Assembly: GCF_000003815.2 (NCBI RefSeq)
Contig: NC_049985.1
Coordinates: forward strand, 16,090,355-16,154,354
Reading direction: 5' to 3'
Length of the DNA: 64,000 nt
Origin: Branchiostoma floridae
Lineage: Eukaryota > Chordata > Leptocardii > Amphioxiformes > Branchiostomatidae
Position numbers and translations under genes: made by a program. The notes below the pieces were generated by a model that saw nothing but the letters and a program-made list of their open reading frames with translations, searched no databases and was not told the origin of the DNA. Shown in pieces: positions 1-14,100 of this stretch. Position 1 is the first letter of the stretch. Each line of letters starts with the position of its first letter.

Positions 1-176
1 AGCTAGCCGTTGGGACCGTGCGTAGGAGGATGGGAATGATACGGAACAACAGATTCTTCGTTTTTGTTCTTTCGCATTTTCGCATTTTCTGTCATTTGTT
101 TGCAATCTACAGCATATGTTTGCTAATTTTGCAGTCACTTTTACAGTACGATTTACAATATGGTTGAAACCTTTTT

Positions 177-1065
177 TTAACGACAGAAAATTACTTCACC
201 CAGGGATGTCATCCATATAATCAAATCAATATTTTCCTTACCGATATTTCCGCCAGACTGTTTATTTTCCAGAGGTGAAATTCGGTATGTGGCCTTTTTC
301 TTCCATGTTGAAGTCTTCAGTCGTGCAGACGGCATCTCCTGTGATAAGATGTTGTTTGTAGTCGTCGTCTGGGTCGCTCTTTTATCCAACATCTTGCTCT
401 GGCCGTCCAACTTAGATCGAGCCACAAACGGGTGATCCTCCCGGCGACTATTTCGTGAAAAAATGGAGCTAACGCTTTGTAGCGGCAGCTTGTTCTCACA
501 GTCTAGTTTTGCCGGCTCGCGGATTGGACCTTGAGTGGTGGTATCTTGGTCTTTTTTTGAGGATGACGGAGGATGTTTGATTTGGTGATCGGGCCAGGTC
601 GGGGTATCATTCACGGCGTCAAAATCGCCATCCTTGCGTTCTCGAGTATTTGACATACCTTTTGTCTTCTCCGCATGGTTTTGGCGTTTCACGCTCACTC
701 CGACACCGTTACTAGCACGGTGGCTTGTTGTCACGGCCCCCCGCTCTGTAGTCATTTCACATGTACAGTCGTCCAAGTCGCTATCCCCTACCTTTTGGGA
801 CTTGTAGCGACAATCATAGCCGCTGTATATTTTCCCACCTATTGGGGACATGTTTCCGTACTCATCGTCCACGGCGTAAGAAGAAACGCGGAGATTCTCA
901 GCAAATTCCATGTTGTTGTACCAACAGAACGGGCTGTTGCGTCTTGCCGTTACGTTTTGAGATCTCAAACTGGGCAACATATATCCTACCGCTAAGGAAG
1001 CTGTATTCAACAACACCCAAATAAGGTCACATTCAACAACCGTCTTAGGGTGTTGGCAAGAACGC
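177..1065 (-). CDS. Uncharacterised protein, probable 3'-terminal exon
   Basis: This is an open frame of nearly 300 codons ending in TAA at 177-179. It has no good ATG at its upper end. A splice-acceptor-like sequence (GTCGTGCAG before GCGTTC) at about 1066 suggests a last exon whose upstream part lies outside or was not recognised; the first internal ATG would give about 267 residues. The product is hydrophilic, rich in Ser, Thr, Lys and Asp, with one short hydrophobic stretch near its N-terminal side and no domain I recognise. It could be a long chance frame. No family assignment is made. Confidence 0.3.
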
Positions 1066-1080
1066 CTGCACGACAAGGCA

Positions 1081-4000
1081 GGTAATTAAGTTCCCTTCAG
1101 TTTAATAAATCCAGCTAACAATTTTGACCTTTTCTAGTTGAACCGCATTGTGGACGCCGTTAGCAGGTATCAAATCAACATAAGCTCTGCTATTTCATCG
1201 GCGAACGGTGTGTACACGTGATTTGACTAGGGTAGCAAGGTCCGCGCCGTCCTTGGTGCTGAACGCCATTCACAAAATGACCGCTGTCCTTGGCCGGGCA
1301 ACATGAGTTGGGTTAAACGACATTCTTTTTCCAAATATTGTTCCTACATTTAGGCAATGTTGATTTGATTATATAATTACACCTATGGGAATCCCAAACA
1401 GATGCGACTGTGCGAGTAAAATAAAGTTTTGAAATTGTTTTGAAATCTAAGTGGCCAGGAAGGTTGAACAAATGACTAGAGATAACGGTTTAACGTTATA
1501 CCAAACAATGCACATGTATTTCTTTTAATTTTTGTTCCTTCATATCTTCTTATTTGACATTGGAATTTATTCTGAAATTCTATTACATTAGTATCCGTTT
1601 TCTATATTTTCATTCAATCAACGACATATGTGCCCATTTTACAGTTCCTTTGAACGATTTACAGTATGATTGAATTTTTTTGTTCGGAAACGGCCAAAAC
1701 TTGATGCGTGCAAATATGTCATCAGTATGGTGAAATAAACATAGCCTTCCTGCATAAAACAGATGTCCCTGGTGCTATAGGCGTTATGTGTTCTTGCCAA
1801 CGCACCCATTGCAATACGCACACACACATAAGCACATCCCCCTTTCTGCTATACCTTAATCTGCAATCCAGTCTACCGAGGCTTCTGCGGACTACGTAGC
1901 TAGTGTAGGCTCTCTATGGGGCAGATAAAGCTTTCTACCGCCGGGGTAATCGTCTGCACTCGGTAAGATTTTCACGGGGTAGGACTTTGCCCAGACCTTG
2001 CCCAGAGTTTAATATTGCCCAGCCACAGGTTAGCTATACCTCCAAGGTCTTGTCAGTAACATAAAGATAACATTCTGCCCTTATGTTCTACCAGTCATAT
2101 CAGTATACTCTGGGGGACAGCCGGGACCGAGCAGCTAGGACAGTTTACTCGGTAGCCCAAGACAGTCAGGCCCACCGAGGTCCTATTAGCGGCCCGGAAG
2201 TTTAAGCCCGATGAAGTCCACCAAAGGGTAGCCATAACTCCTTCGGGCTTAAGCTCCCAGGAGCTCTAAGGCCACAGCAAGTAAATTTTATGGATGACAT
2301 CAGCGCGCGCATTAATTTTCGCCTGATTTCAGAAAAAAAACAAGAACATTTTTCTTCTGCAGGGATGGTCAACATGACGATAAAGTACCAAAATGAACAA
2401 ATATGTTGTGTTGTAGCCTAATAATTGCACTTGTAGAAGTGACACTTGCGAGGTACTCAGGGTTAGTTGCAGAAATTAAACTTATTGGATAGTTGTAAAA
2501 GTGACATCAATATGGAAGCCTTGAGTGTTGTTACCAACTTTGTTGGTGATACCAGTCTACCACACTAGTGTCCCTTTTACCACACCAGTACATGTCTTGA
2601 ATGCTGGAATGAATGCCTTGTTGGTTCTGATACCATGTTTTGTCTCTTTAATTCTTGTTACAACACTCAGCACAACTTTATGGTGCCTATTTTTGAAAAT
2701 GTAGGCATCTTGTTTTTTTTCACCCATCTTGTTTTTTTTCGACCTATCACACTATTTTTGCAGTCTGCAGAGGATGTCATCCATAAAATTTACTTGCAGT
2801 GGCCTAATGTGAGATCGGCGGGCTGACTGCCTTGGCTCCCCGAACAAAACTCGCTAGCTACCCGGTCCTGTCTGGCTCCCAGGGAATATCAGTATAGAAC
2901 AAGTCATTTACAAAAATGCTGCTGCAAACCAGTGGCATTAGTCCTTGGTGCTGAATGACATTCGTAGAAATGCTTGGCACAAAATTTTCCTTTGATGTAC
3001 ACATAAGAGTGTAACAGCAAGCTATGTTACCCATCAACACACACAGGACACAAATATCAATTTACCAGGAAAAGCATTTATTGCTTTACCGAAGCACGTG
3101 ACCGAAATTCAGCCAACCAGCTCTTGCATTGGAGGTTTCACAATCATCAATATCAAATATAGCATAGATATACTTGTATGGCTGTAATAAATATTAAAGT
3201 AATATACCATTATATAATATTTCATACCTATGATACACACATGGCAAGTTAGATAAGGCTAAGAGGACCTTATAGATATGACTCCACAGTAAATGATAAA
3301 CAAGACTACATTATTAATACTAAAACCAGTGTAACACAACTGGCGAAGGCAAAAAAAATGGTCTTATTTCAAATCTACATGTTACAAAGATACTCTATTC
3401 CTGATAATTTCTAAGTGTTGATTTCAAAATTACATAGAAAACTACAGACTTTTTGCCAGAAAGACCCTTCTAAAATGCAAGATAAGACACTGCCTGTTTC
3501 CTGCCAATTCTAGTTCTGATATTCAGTTGCACATTGGGATGTTGTCGGATGCAAGGCTAGCGCTATTCACTGTTTTACATAACTTAATACTGGTCATTGC
3601 AGTCTCTATCATATTAATGTTTTTCTTGATATCTACTCGGTCTCAATTGCAATACACAAGTACTCCAGTTTGCTAAAGGTTACGGAGAACTCAAATGTTA
3701 ATACCAGACTACGTCCTATCTATACCTAAGTATTTGATGGCTTTATGGGTTAGAAAATTCCTACCTACATGAAGATGTGAAGGAGTGTCATGTCATAACA
3801 TAACAAATTTTAACTATTGTAATGAATAGTAACAACAACGTAATGGTGACCAGGTCACAATATGTTTAAACCTTAGTGATCAGGATATTAGTGTATTACA
3901 AACCAATGCATAGGTCTAATTGCTACACATTCTTTATGTACACTGTTTATCTAGAATTCTACATCCAGCCAGAAAAGGCACCTTTCGGGGGCATTTTGAT

Positions 4001-4690
4001 ACAATATATACTGTGGAATAAGGATAACTTCTGCAAGAATTCATTCATCAGTTTTTAAATTCTAGTGGTCTTAACCTCCTTTCATTTTTCAGTTTTTTCT
4101 CCTAAAGGCCATACTTAGAAAGATCAGGCACTAGCTATTTCCCATGTATAAAGAATGCATTTTCCAATTCTAAGGCACTATAGCATCTAAACAGTTTTCC
4201 TAAACACATATATCTATAAAGAAGGCAAAAATAGCATCTAACAGAACCATAATATTCCAGTCCTTTTTAGAAAAATTTAGTGATTTCACTGATATGAAAT
4301 AGAGGCCTTATAATATAGACTGCATGAAATTTCACATTGACATACACATTTTTGTATCACTAAAAGTGGCATCACCGAGCATATAGCAATAAAGAGTAAT
4401 TCATAACTATGTAACTCATTTATATAGAACTTTCCTTTATTGCAATGCATAAAATGGTTGTAATGCATACAAAAGGATGTATGTGCTAACTTTCTAGTAG
4501 AACTTTTAATAGACTAAGATGTGCATCGGCTATCCTTTTGCTATAGCTACTAATTTTTTCACTCAATGGTAAGTGTACATTCTACATTTATGTACATTAA
4601 ACTATTGAACTCAGATAAACTCTTCTGACTGTGTTGATATTAGAATAGAGTCAAGAATATTCAGATTGGATTTGAAAACTGATTTGTCAT
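1081..4690. other. Non-coding region downstream of LNX
   Basis: No convincing exon is seen. The stretch is AT-rich and holds the distal 3' flank or 3' UTR of the minus-strand LNX gene nearest to 4.7 kb. It also holds an inverted repeat at 2265-2806 and a segment around 1620-1730 that resembles the sequence at 105-230, suggesting an old partial duplication. Minus-strand AATAAA-type signals occur (for example near 4437-4441), but which one is used cannot be told. Confidence 0.5.
2265..2806. repeat. Inverted-repeat pair, possible MITE
   Basis: GGCCACAGCAAGTAAATTTT at about 2270 reappears inverted at about 2766-2806, with roughly 35 bp of near-identical arm on each side and about 470 bp between. 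This is the form of a short non-autonomous DNA transposon, but I could not define a target-site duplication, so family and exact ends are open. Confidence 0.4.
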
Positions 4691-4695
4691 TTGCA

Positions 4696-5178
4696 AGTTA
4701 CAGGATAGTGCCCGGCCAGGACACCACAGTGTTGTTACAGCATAGTGCCTGGCCAGGACACCACAGTGTTGTTACAGCATAGTGCCCGGGCAGGACACCA
4801 CAGTGTTGTTACAGCATAGTGCCCTGCCAGGACACCACAGTGTTGTTACAGCATAGTGCCCGGCCAAGACAACACAGTGTTGTTACAGCATAGTGCCCGG
4901 CCAGGACACCACAGTGTTGTTACAGCATAGTGCCCGGGCAGGACACCACAGTGTTGTTACAGCATAGTGCCCTGCCAGGACACCACAGTGTTGTTACAGG
5001 ATAGTGCCCTGCCAGGACACCACAGTGTTGTTACAGCATAGTGCCCGGCCAGGACACCACAGTGTTGTTACAGCATAGTGCCCGGCCAGGACACCACAGT
5101 GTTGTTACAGCATAGTGCCCGGGCAGGACACCACAGTGTTGTTACAGCATAGTGCCCGGCCAGGACACCACAGCCAGC
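4696..5178. repeat. 37-bp minisatellite seeded by the LNX stop codon
   Basis: Twelve head-to-tail 37-bp units run from about 4704 to 5147, and a thirteenth partial unit is the last coding segment of LNX. The spacing is exact: the first and thirteenth units lie 444 bp apart, which is 12 x 37. Read on the minus strand, each unit repeats the codons for the C-terminal VVSWPGTML and the TAA. Units differ at a few bases (CCCGGCC, CCTGGCC, CCCGGGC, CCCTGCC), and these variants recur in blocks, suggesting multi-unit duplications. The array would form the start of the LNX 3' UTR. Confidence 0.92.
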
Positions 5179-8100
5179 ATGACGCTCCCCTGTAGTCTCT
5201 TCAGCAGGGTGACTGACATGGTGTGGGAGATGGACGTCATCAGGTGCCCGTTAGCAGACAGGATCAGATCCCCACACCTGTACAACAAAACATCAACAGA
5301 TGTGACAACAATCAAGCATATCTTTTTGATTATATCATACCTGGTCTGTACTTATGTTCAATATCAGTGTTCCGACTGGTCCGTATTTTATAGTTCCGAC
5401 CAGTCCGTATTTTGCTTGCATGTGCTGCTAGCAAAAACTTGAACAACTGTTTTGTTTCTTTATCTGGTTCTTTTGTTCAAGTTGACAAGTTGTTGACAAG
5501 ATGTGCAGTTGATGTCATGACTTTTGCTCCTTTTTTGGCCATAAACTTCTCGGGTTGGCATGATATAAATAAAATACAATACGGTGTATTCTGTATCGTT
5601 CTTGGTCCTAGCCCTCCCTCATATGAACTTTTATGTAAAGTATTATTGTAACTTGTAAGTCCATTTAATATTGTGATGGGCAATTTGGGGAATTTGCTTT
5701 TGGGTAAAGGGAGTAGGCCACTGCATTTCTTTATAGCTGGGCTCTTAGTGATCAAATAATTGCAATTATGAAATTTCAGCAGTTGAACGGTGACTGCTTA
5801 AGTCACCATTAACAAATTAAGAATTACACTAGTCTAGAAGATTGGTAGAATGTTGTATGACAGATGCTCAAACTGACCTGAGTCTCCCGTCCCTGTCAGC
5901 TGACCCCCCCGGCACAATGGACTTGACCAGGATGGGCTGTTTGCCATGGATACCGTCACACCCGCCCACAATGCTGAACCCCAGGCTGCCTGACTGGCCC
6001 CTCTCCAACTGCACGGACTTGGGAACTTGACAGATCCTGCAAAAACAACAAAACTGTCAATTTTGTTTTCAATAGCAACACTGGCTTCCCACTTGAATTA
6101 ATATACTTCCAGCTACCTTACCCATGTACCTTACCCCATAACCTTTACAAATTTGATGCCAAATGGCTAACTAAGCAGGCTGAAGGAAGGGTAGCACTTA
6201 CATGTATTTAGCAATTATTGGATTGCATTCCACACATCTGACCATTTTTTTATATTTGACCCAGGCCGTTTAATCATGAAAGCCCAAATGAGCACACAGG
6301 CCACTTTTCAATGAGGTCATGAGGGAAGAGTTAAGGGTCTGACAAAATATATAATGACAAAATATATAACAGAGTTACATCATTGTAATAAGTCATAATA
6401 AGTCTATACACAGCTTTTTCACACACATGGTCCAAAATACATAAGAGTTACATTGTAGAGCAGCTGCATGGTTCGAGTCCATTTGTTTTCGTTGTTTCTG
6501 TTACTTTGCACAAGGTCTTCATGCTTTGACCTCAATATAAGTCATAAATGCCTTTTGCAGTTGAAATAAAAGAGTAGGGGGACAGAAGACCAATAACAAG
6601 TATTTCTGCAGTTGTTCTAAGGTTCATGTAAAGGGGTCACTGCAAAAAACCCTAACATTAAACCACAGGAAAATGTCAACATTTATAGATGAGGTCTACA
6701 AACAAGTAAAATCCTAGCAACTGTGAATGGTACTGCAGCCTACACTGCTGGCATGACTTACTCTGGAAGTCTCATCCACATGATCCATGATGGAGTCTTT
6801 CCTGTTGTCGGATCCTCCTCATCAAAGTCATCCTCCTCCTCTTCATCACTGTCCCCATCTCTGGCAGGAGCCATGGCCCGCAGCAGGATACACTGGGACA
6901 GGGCCGACGCCCGGAGCACACCCACCGCCTCCTCGTGGGTCAGGCCAACCAGGGTCGTACCATTTATACTCACTAGGATATCCCCTACAGGACAAGGGTA
7001 GTACATTAGAAAACCTTATACACTCACATTCACAAGGATATCCCCTACAAGACAAGGGTAGTATATCATCAATGATATAATGATATACCATTAAAATGAT
7101 ATACTGTGGAAACGTTAAAAGGCTCACACACACACAAGGATATCCCCTACAAGACAAGGGCATTGGATCATGCACACACAAGGATATTTCCTACAAGACA
7201 AAGGTAGTACATCAGAGAGATTTATACACACTCACAAGCATACATGTTGTATCTCTTGATAATGAACTGTGAGTTTAAAGTTACTGATAAGTGTGTTCCT
7301 TTGAATATGGGGATAAATAAACATAGGCTTACACTGTACATGATATGAATTTTGTTTTTTGTGTGAACTAACATGAATCCAACAAGACTGATATCAAATG
7401 CAATGGTATAATAGTACCGAAATAGTGTGAAAGACAAAAAGCTTAATCTGCTTACCTTTCTTCAGCTGACCGTTTCCCCCCAGACACCCATCTGGTTGGA
7501 CGTTAGTCACAAACACAGGGACGTCACCCCTGGTGCCAGCCCGTCCCCCTGCCACGCTGATCCCCAGGGACTCTCGAGCGTTCTTCCTGATGCTGATGAG
7601 TTTGTCCTGGAAGGAGGGGGGTCGGGAGTCCTCCGGTGTCTTAGCAGAGGTGTCTGCTTCTAACATGCCTTTGATGAGGTCTGGGGGCTGTGGTCTTCTT
7701 GGTCTGGATACAACAAAGTCTACCTTCTCTACACTAGCCTGGAATAAGAACAGGCACGCATTATAACAAACACTGCAAACTTTTACATCACATTAACAAG
7801 TGATTGTGTGGCATAATTTGGCTCAGGACCGAGAGGTCTCAAATTCGAATCCTGCCGTGTCATTTGGGAAAGGCACTTTACACAGTTTTCCTCACTTTGC
7901 TCAGGTGAAGATGAGTACCTAGCTTCGGCTAGGGCCGTCCCTCGGATAGGATGTTAAATGAAGGTCCCGTGTTTGGGAAGAGCCACACCTTACGCACATT
8001 AAAGAAGCCACCAAACTTATAAAAAATCAGGGCATGCCCTGGTGTGCGATGGAGCAAATCCTTCTGTCTTGAGTTTGTGATTCACTTCAAATCACCCGGA

Positions 8101-11100
8101 TGGAGGCCTGGCGTACCTCCATACTGTATCAGCCACACAGTGATTTACATTGTTCACCCGGATGGGAGACCTGGTGCATCCCCGTCTTGTATTCAGCTAG
8201 AAGAAAGGGCATGCCACCTGGTAAGGGGCGGTATAACCCCAACGGTGCTATAATACACCGCATGACTATGACTGATTGACTGAACCAAGAACAGCAGCAG
8301 CACAGCTCCTCACTTGACACGGGTGAAAATGAGTACCCAGCTTTGGTTAGGTTAGGGATGTTCTCTCGGAGCCAACATTCAATGTCAATTTCAAAATATG
8401 TTCTCGTTGACGGTGTGAAGGTGACACACATGAAACATGCATGACCTGTACCTGTATAAGGTCTGCAGCCTAAACATGGCCAAGGGGGGATGGTATCCAC
8501 CCTTGGCCATGTTCAGGATTGTGTTCTTGTCGCAAAAGCGCCACCTACATCAAACATGTAGCGGCGAGAAGCAGAACTCCAGTCAGAAACTCTGAGACAT
8601 CGAAACGTAAGCAAAGTAAGTACATCCTGGTTGTGTACATGTGCAAGAATTCTCCTATATCCTATATTCTACCAACCTGATGAAATTATTTTCGAATAAC
8701 ATGTACATTTGTACCTGTATGAGTTCTGCAGCCTGTTCTGACGTGGCCTGTCTCATGTCCTGTCCGTTGATCTCCAGGATGACGTCCCTGGGTCTGAGTC
8801 TCCCGTCCGTGGCCGCCAGCCCCCCCTCCACCAGGTCCCGTACACACACCCCCGTGGTGCCCTGCAGTCCCGCTATCCTTATACCCAGCTGTTCACCTGA
8901 ACATGCAAACAGACGGATCCATATCTGTTAACCTTCCAAGTGATATAATCAGACTCAAACCAAGTTAGTCTTGCACCAATGAAAAGTTGAACTGTTAAAA
9001 CGAATAAAACAATGAACCATTAAGACTGGAATGTCATCAACATGTACTAACTGTGAATTGTAAATGTAACAAAGAAAATCAAAATAGTTTCAGAATAGTT
9101 ACCAGCAAAAGAGATATTTTCAACTTAACCCATCAAAGCTTTTATAATAAAAGTATAGAAGTCCACACAACATAGAAGCGAGAAAAGATCACATGCCTCT
9201 GTAAAAGATTTCGAATTTTTGTGAAACTCTCTTTTTATCAATTATGATGAATTTCTTACTAATTCTGTCTATGCAATTTCCTGCTTATTCATTTAGGACT
9301 ATAGGACTAGCAAGCCTCCCATCCCGAGGGACAAACTTTGGACCAGAGCCAAAGATCCTAGCAACCTCCAGTTACACTATCTTCACATCCTGTCAATCAA
9401 CAATATTCAAATAACTGGACGCACCAACACAACAGACACACAGATGGAAAAATACCTCTCTGAATAATTCCTGTTACCTGAAGTTTTGGTGAGCTCCACC
9501 CGTATGGTATCCTGTACCTCTGCACCTGTGTTCCTCTCCTCAGCCACCCTCTCCCTGAGGATGGTGAGCCTGAGCAGGGGGCAGGGTTTCCTCAGGACCC
9601 TGCAGGCCTGGTGGTGGGTCAGCTCACGCAGGTCTTCTCCATTCACCTGGGGAGGGGGGCACAACATGCCACTTTAGTGCATACGTGTGTAAGCAGAATA
9701 AAGACAAAGTGGATCTTATCATCGAAACTGTTCTTCTTCTTGCATTAGTGCCCATGATCACCACGTTGATCATTATGGGACGTACACAAGGTACATTTTT
9801 TGTACCCCAATGGTAAGTATGATTCATCCACACACGGGGAAGGACCCCTACTCTTTTCGATAAGTGGGGTGGGTTCCTTCTTTAACATGCTCAAGGCATA
9901 GCTGTCCTCGAAAACGGGACCTCCATTTAACGTTTTTACACACGAGAGAAACTGTCATGGCCCCCTGCTAAACCGACCCAGGAACAGGTCTGGAGGTGGC
10001 TCAGGTCGGTTCCCTGAAATACCGTCATATGCCCCTTATTTCCTCTTCAGACCGGTGACGGTTAAGCGACCCCAGTATAAATTGGGTTTAAGCCTACATT
10101 GATATGATGATGATCTCACCTCTAGTATCTGATCCCCTGGTCCAATCCTCCCGTCCGTGGCTATCGCCCCACTGCTGAACACCTCCTGTACAATCATGGA
10201 CACCAGCGGAGTCTCGCATCCCCCCACAACACTGATGCCCAGGTGCTCCGACTGGCTGGACTTCCTCACTTCTATAGTGGTGATTTCACCCTCCAGAACA
10301 GGCAGTCTTGGAATGGCTGCAGGGAAGACAGTGTAGTGAAACTTTTAGGGAAACTTCAGCAATTCTTAACTAACTTTCAAATCAAGAGGAGCATGCCCTG
10401 GTATCATCTTACATATAGCTAGTTCAGCTGCTAATCTTCTATGCCACCACCAGCACAACAGTATAAAGACTGTTTTGGATACAACCAAGGCAGCTCAAGG
10501 TTATATCTAATAAGACACCTTCAGCTGATACCACTGAACAGAAAGTTGTAGAATGTCACTAGTGTCATTTTCATATCATGGTTTTCAATTCGTAGTTTGC
10601 AACCATATAGTTTTGTCACAGTATGACGCCCTGTCTCTGAGGAGCTTAGGGTATAGAGACCTAACCTTCAGTGCTACCATAAAATGAAATTTCACTCAAA
10701 ATTAACCTTCAGGTAACTCAAGCAGGTTTTCTAGACACAAGTTTATTTTTTCTTATATCATAATGCACTGCACCTGACAAAAGGCGATGCTTCTAATCTG
10801 AAATACAGCAGCAGGCTATGTAGGTCCAAGACTAACTAGTATACATCTTATTCTTGACACTTTCTCTATCTATTGTTGGACAAATCCTTCAACAAAGGCA
10901 ATAATTGTTCTTTCTAATAATTTTCATTCCTCATTTTGTGTGCCCTTATGATCTCATGAATCACGAATATTTTTCAATACTGCATTAAAAGGCAAACTGT
11001 TAACAGGAGAGATAGGGATATTGTCTTTGACACACAACCTGTGTAAGTCGCTTTCTCAGGGTACGGTCAAGTGCGGAAATAGGTGTAAAGTACCTTTGCC

Positions 11101-14100
11101 GAGGGTACAACGTACATTTGTATATGTAGGCCTTCTAGGAAACAAGATCACATAGCCACCTTGACTTTAGTCAAACAAAAAGGAGCTATATTTTTTAAAT
11201 GTGTAGCCTTATACGAGTTAGAGTGTTAGCATACTGCATTAAAAACATGAAGCAGTCTGGGGTTAGTGTTGAGCCCATGCACAGGTGAGTAGCTAAGACA
11301 AGCAGGTGAGGACCTGTGATGCAGGTGACAGGTGTCCGCACCTGACGCATGTCCCGGATCGAGGCACAATTACTGTCATCTCCCTGTGCCAGCCCTACAC
11401 AAGGGTTAAAGGTCATGCACATCAGTACATTTTCTTCTACATTTATAGTACACGAAAGATTCGGAAATGAAAACTACCCTCGTAACTGTGGTGTGCAATC
11501 TAAGTGCATGCAGCATGCAAACCACTGTATATACATGCCACTTGATGTACAAATTCAGTCTTATAACTTGTCAAAATCATGCTTCTTGTAAGGCCTTTGA
11601 ACAGAAATTATCACAGAAGAAATCAAAGTCTCCTTGTAACCCATATACATGACTAGTACATATATAATATATCCTATCTATATATACTACATTTTATTTC
11701 ACCTTAACTATCACACTTACCACATGTACACACAAGACATTGTACCTATGTTAACTAGTGTTTACTATCACCTTGCAGGTCAGTTCTCCGTAACTAAACC
11801 AAAGGGACAGAACTAACCTTCCTTGTTCCACACCCACACCTGCACCCACAGGTATACCCTTTACACACCCATACCTGTACCCACACCCATGACATACTAG
11901 TTTGTGAAGGTGTTCTATAACTTACTCAGGTGACCTCGTGCTCTATACAACCTGTTTTTTGTACCATCTACTGAAAGATAAAAGTTGATCCAAACACTTT
12001 CAATCCCTGACATAAAGAAGATAGGTTACTGTGCAATTTGTGACTACACTGTAGCAAGCTTTCTTTTCAGCTCACATAACAAACATACATATGGCTTCAT
12101 CATCAAGTTTCTGTCAACATGTAAACATCAACAAAATCTTCATTTACCAGGTTCTCCTGAAAAACAGGGCTCTTGCCCTGAGTGTGCATACCTGGCTAAT
12201 TAAAATAAATGAAATGATTTTAAATATGTAGAATCAGCAATTTTATCACATCACAGTCTCCACCCATATGCAAGAGTAATCTACTTGTGATCAGATTGGT
12301 AAAGGTCAGTCTCTTGAAATATTCATAACATTATCTGACATATCATGATTTTGGAAAACACCGTGACTGCCGACATTAATAATGTATGAACACGTATACT
12401 TACTGGAGATGGTGTGTTTGTAAGTGCACTTCTGCATGTGTTCCTTCAGTGCTGTGGGGGTGCCCTTAAACCTACAGCCCGCCGGGGCCCGCAGACAGCG
12501 TACTGTTGTACCTTTACATCTGCAAAACACAAGGGGAAATAGAAGTTAGTCTACAGAGGGCTGGATACAGGCTGGTACAAAATTGTTTCTTCTTGTTGGA
12601 CCGATCCGGAAAAAATCGGACCTGAAAAAAATCAGTAGACCGGATGTTGGACTAATTCGATAATGAACAAAACATACCAGCAGGTCTTTCACGTGTTTTG
12701 GGGCTCACACGTCCAAGCAAATAACGAGAACAAAGTACCAGTAGAGTAGAGATGATAGTCATTTCTACCAAGTTTCCAAAGTTAAAGTCTAGAACTCAGA
12801 GGCTTTTACTGTTGTCTACATGAAGATAGGATTTTAAATGCCATCAGATACTCTACGTAACAGAATCCTTTGTTAGCAAAATTGTTTTGAGTATAGATCT
12901 AATAAGTTCACAGATAATTACAGGTAAGTCAGTCCGGGTTCAGGTCAAGACCTGTACCTAATCCTCTTGACCTGGACCGTACCTTGACCGTACCTGGACC
13001 TGAATTTTCTGTACTGGTACCCATCCCTAGTCTACAGTGTACAAAGGCAATTTTCAAACTACTGAGGCCGAGGAAAAGCAGCTCTCCCTTTATTGGGCAA
13101 TCAAATAGATAAATGTAGCATGTCAATGCATTCTCTTTCAAACAGGTCACTTCATCTCTCAATAAACATGTAGATGCATATGTAACTTTTGCTCATAATT
13201 CTGTATTTGTGCCACATTTTTCAGTCTTTTAACGATGGGAAAACTTGAAATACAGCATCTGAAGCTATAAATAGTATAATTACCTCCATGAAATGTCATG
13301 GAGGTTATATTTTACCCTGCGTTTGTGTGTGTGTGTGTGTGTCTGTCTGTCAACAAGATAACTCAAGAACGGCTGGATGGATTGGTTTCATACTTTGTGT
13401 GTTGGTAGGATGTGATGAAAGCTGGAAGTGATTAGATTTTGGGCCCCCTAGCGGCTATCCTTGGTACTGCAGCGCAACTTCCGGTTTTGCTATCTCGGTG
13501 TTCTGAACAAGATATANNNNNNNNNNNNNNNNNNNNNNNNNNNNNNNNNNNNNNNNNNNNNNNNNNNNNNNNNNNNNNNNNNNNNNNNNNNNNNNNNNNN
13601 NNNNNNNNNNNNNNNNAACTTCTGAAGCAGATAACTCAAGAAGGGAACACGGATTTTCATGATTTTTGGTATGTAGGTACCTCAGACAATGTTGTACAAA
13701 ATGAAATGCTAATTATGCAAAATAGGAGCACATTTGCATAATTAATGACCATATTCTATAATAGCAGTTTTTTCTATGTATCTCTTGTCCCGGACATGAT
13801 ATAATCTTGTCATTTAGGTGGTAGATAGCTTTCAGTGTCATGACAAAGTGGGGCAAGTTTCAGCCCCCTAACATTTAATTTGGGAACTGCAGGGGTGTTT
13901 TTGTCAAGACACTCCAATGAGGATAACTGCAGAAAGGATTGACGGATTGGCATCATATTAGGCATGCGGGTACCTTAGGCAAAGATGTTCATAATGATAT
14001 ACATGATATGCAAATAAGGGCTTAATTTGCATAATTAATGAGGAAATTGTATAATTCCATTGTTTTCAATAACTGGACTTCAATAAATGTTACATGTTAA

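Noticed and set aside
4696-5178. CRISPR-like array of 37-bp repeats
   Set aside because: Units are directly adjacent without spacers, the context is a eukaryotic gene 3' end, and the unit is a copy of the LNX coding end.
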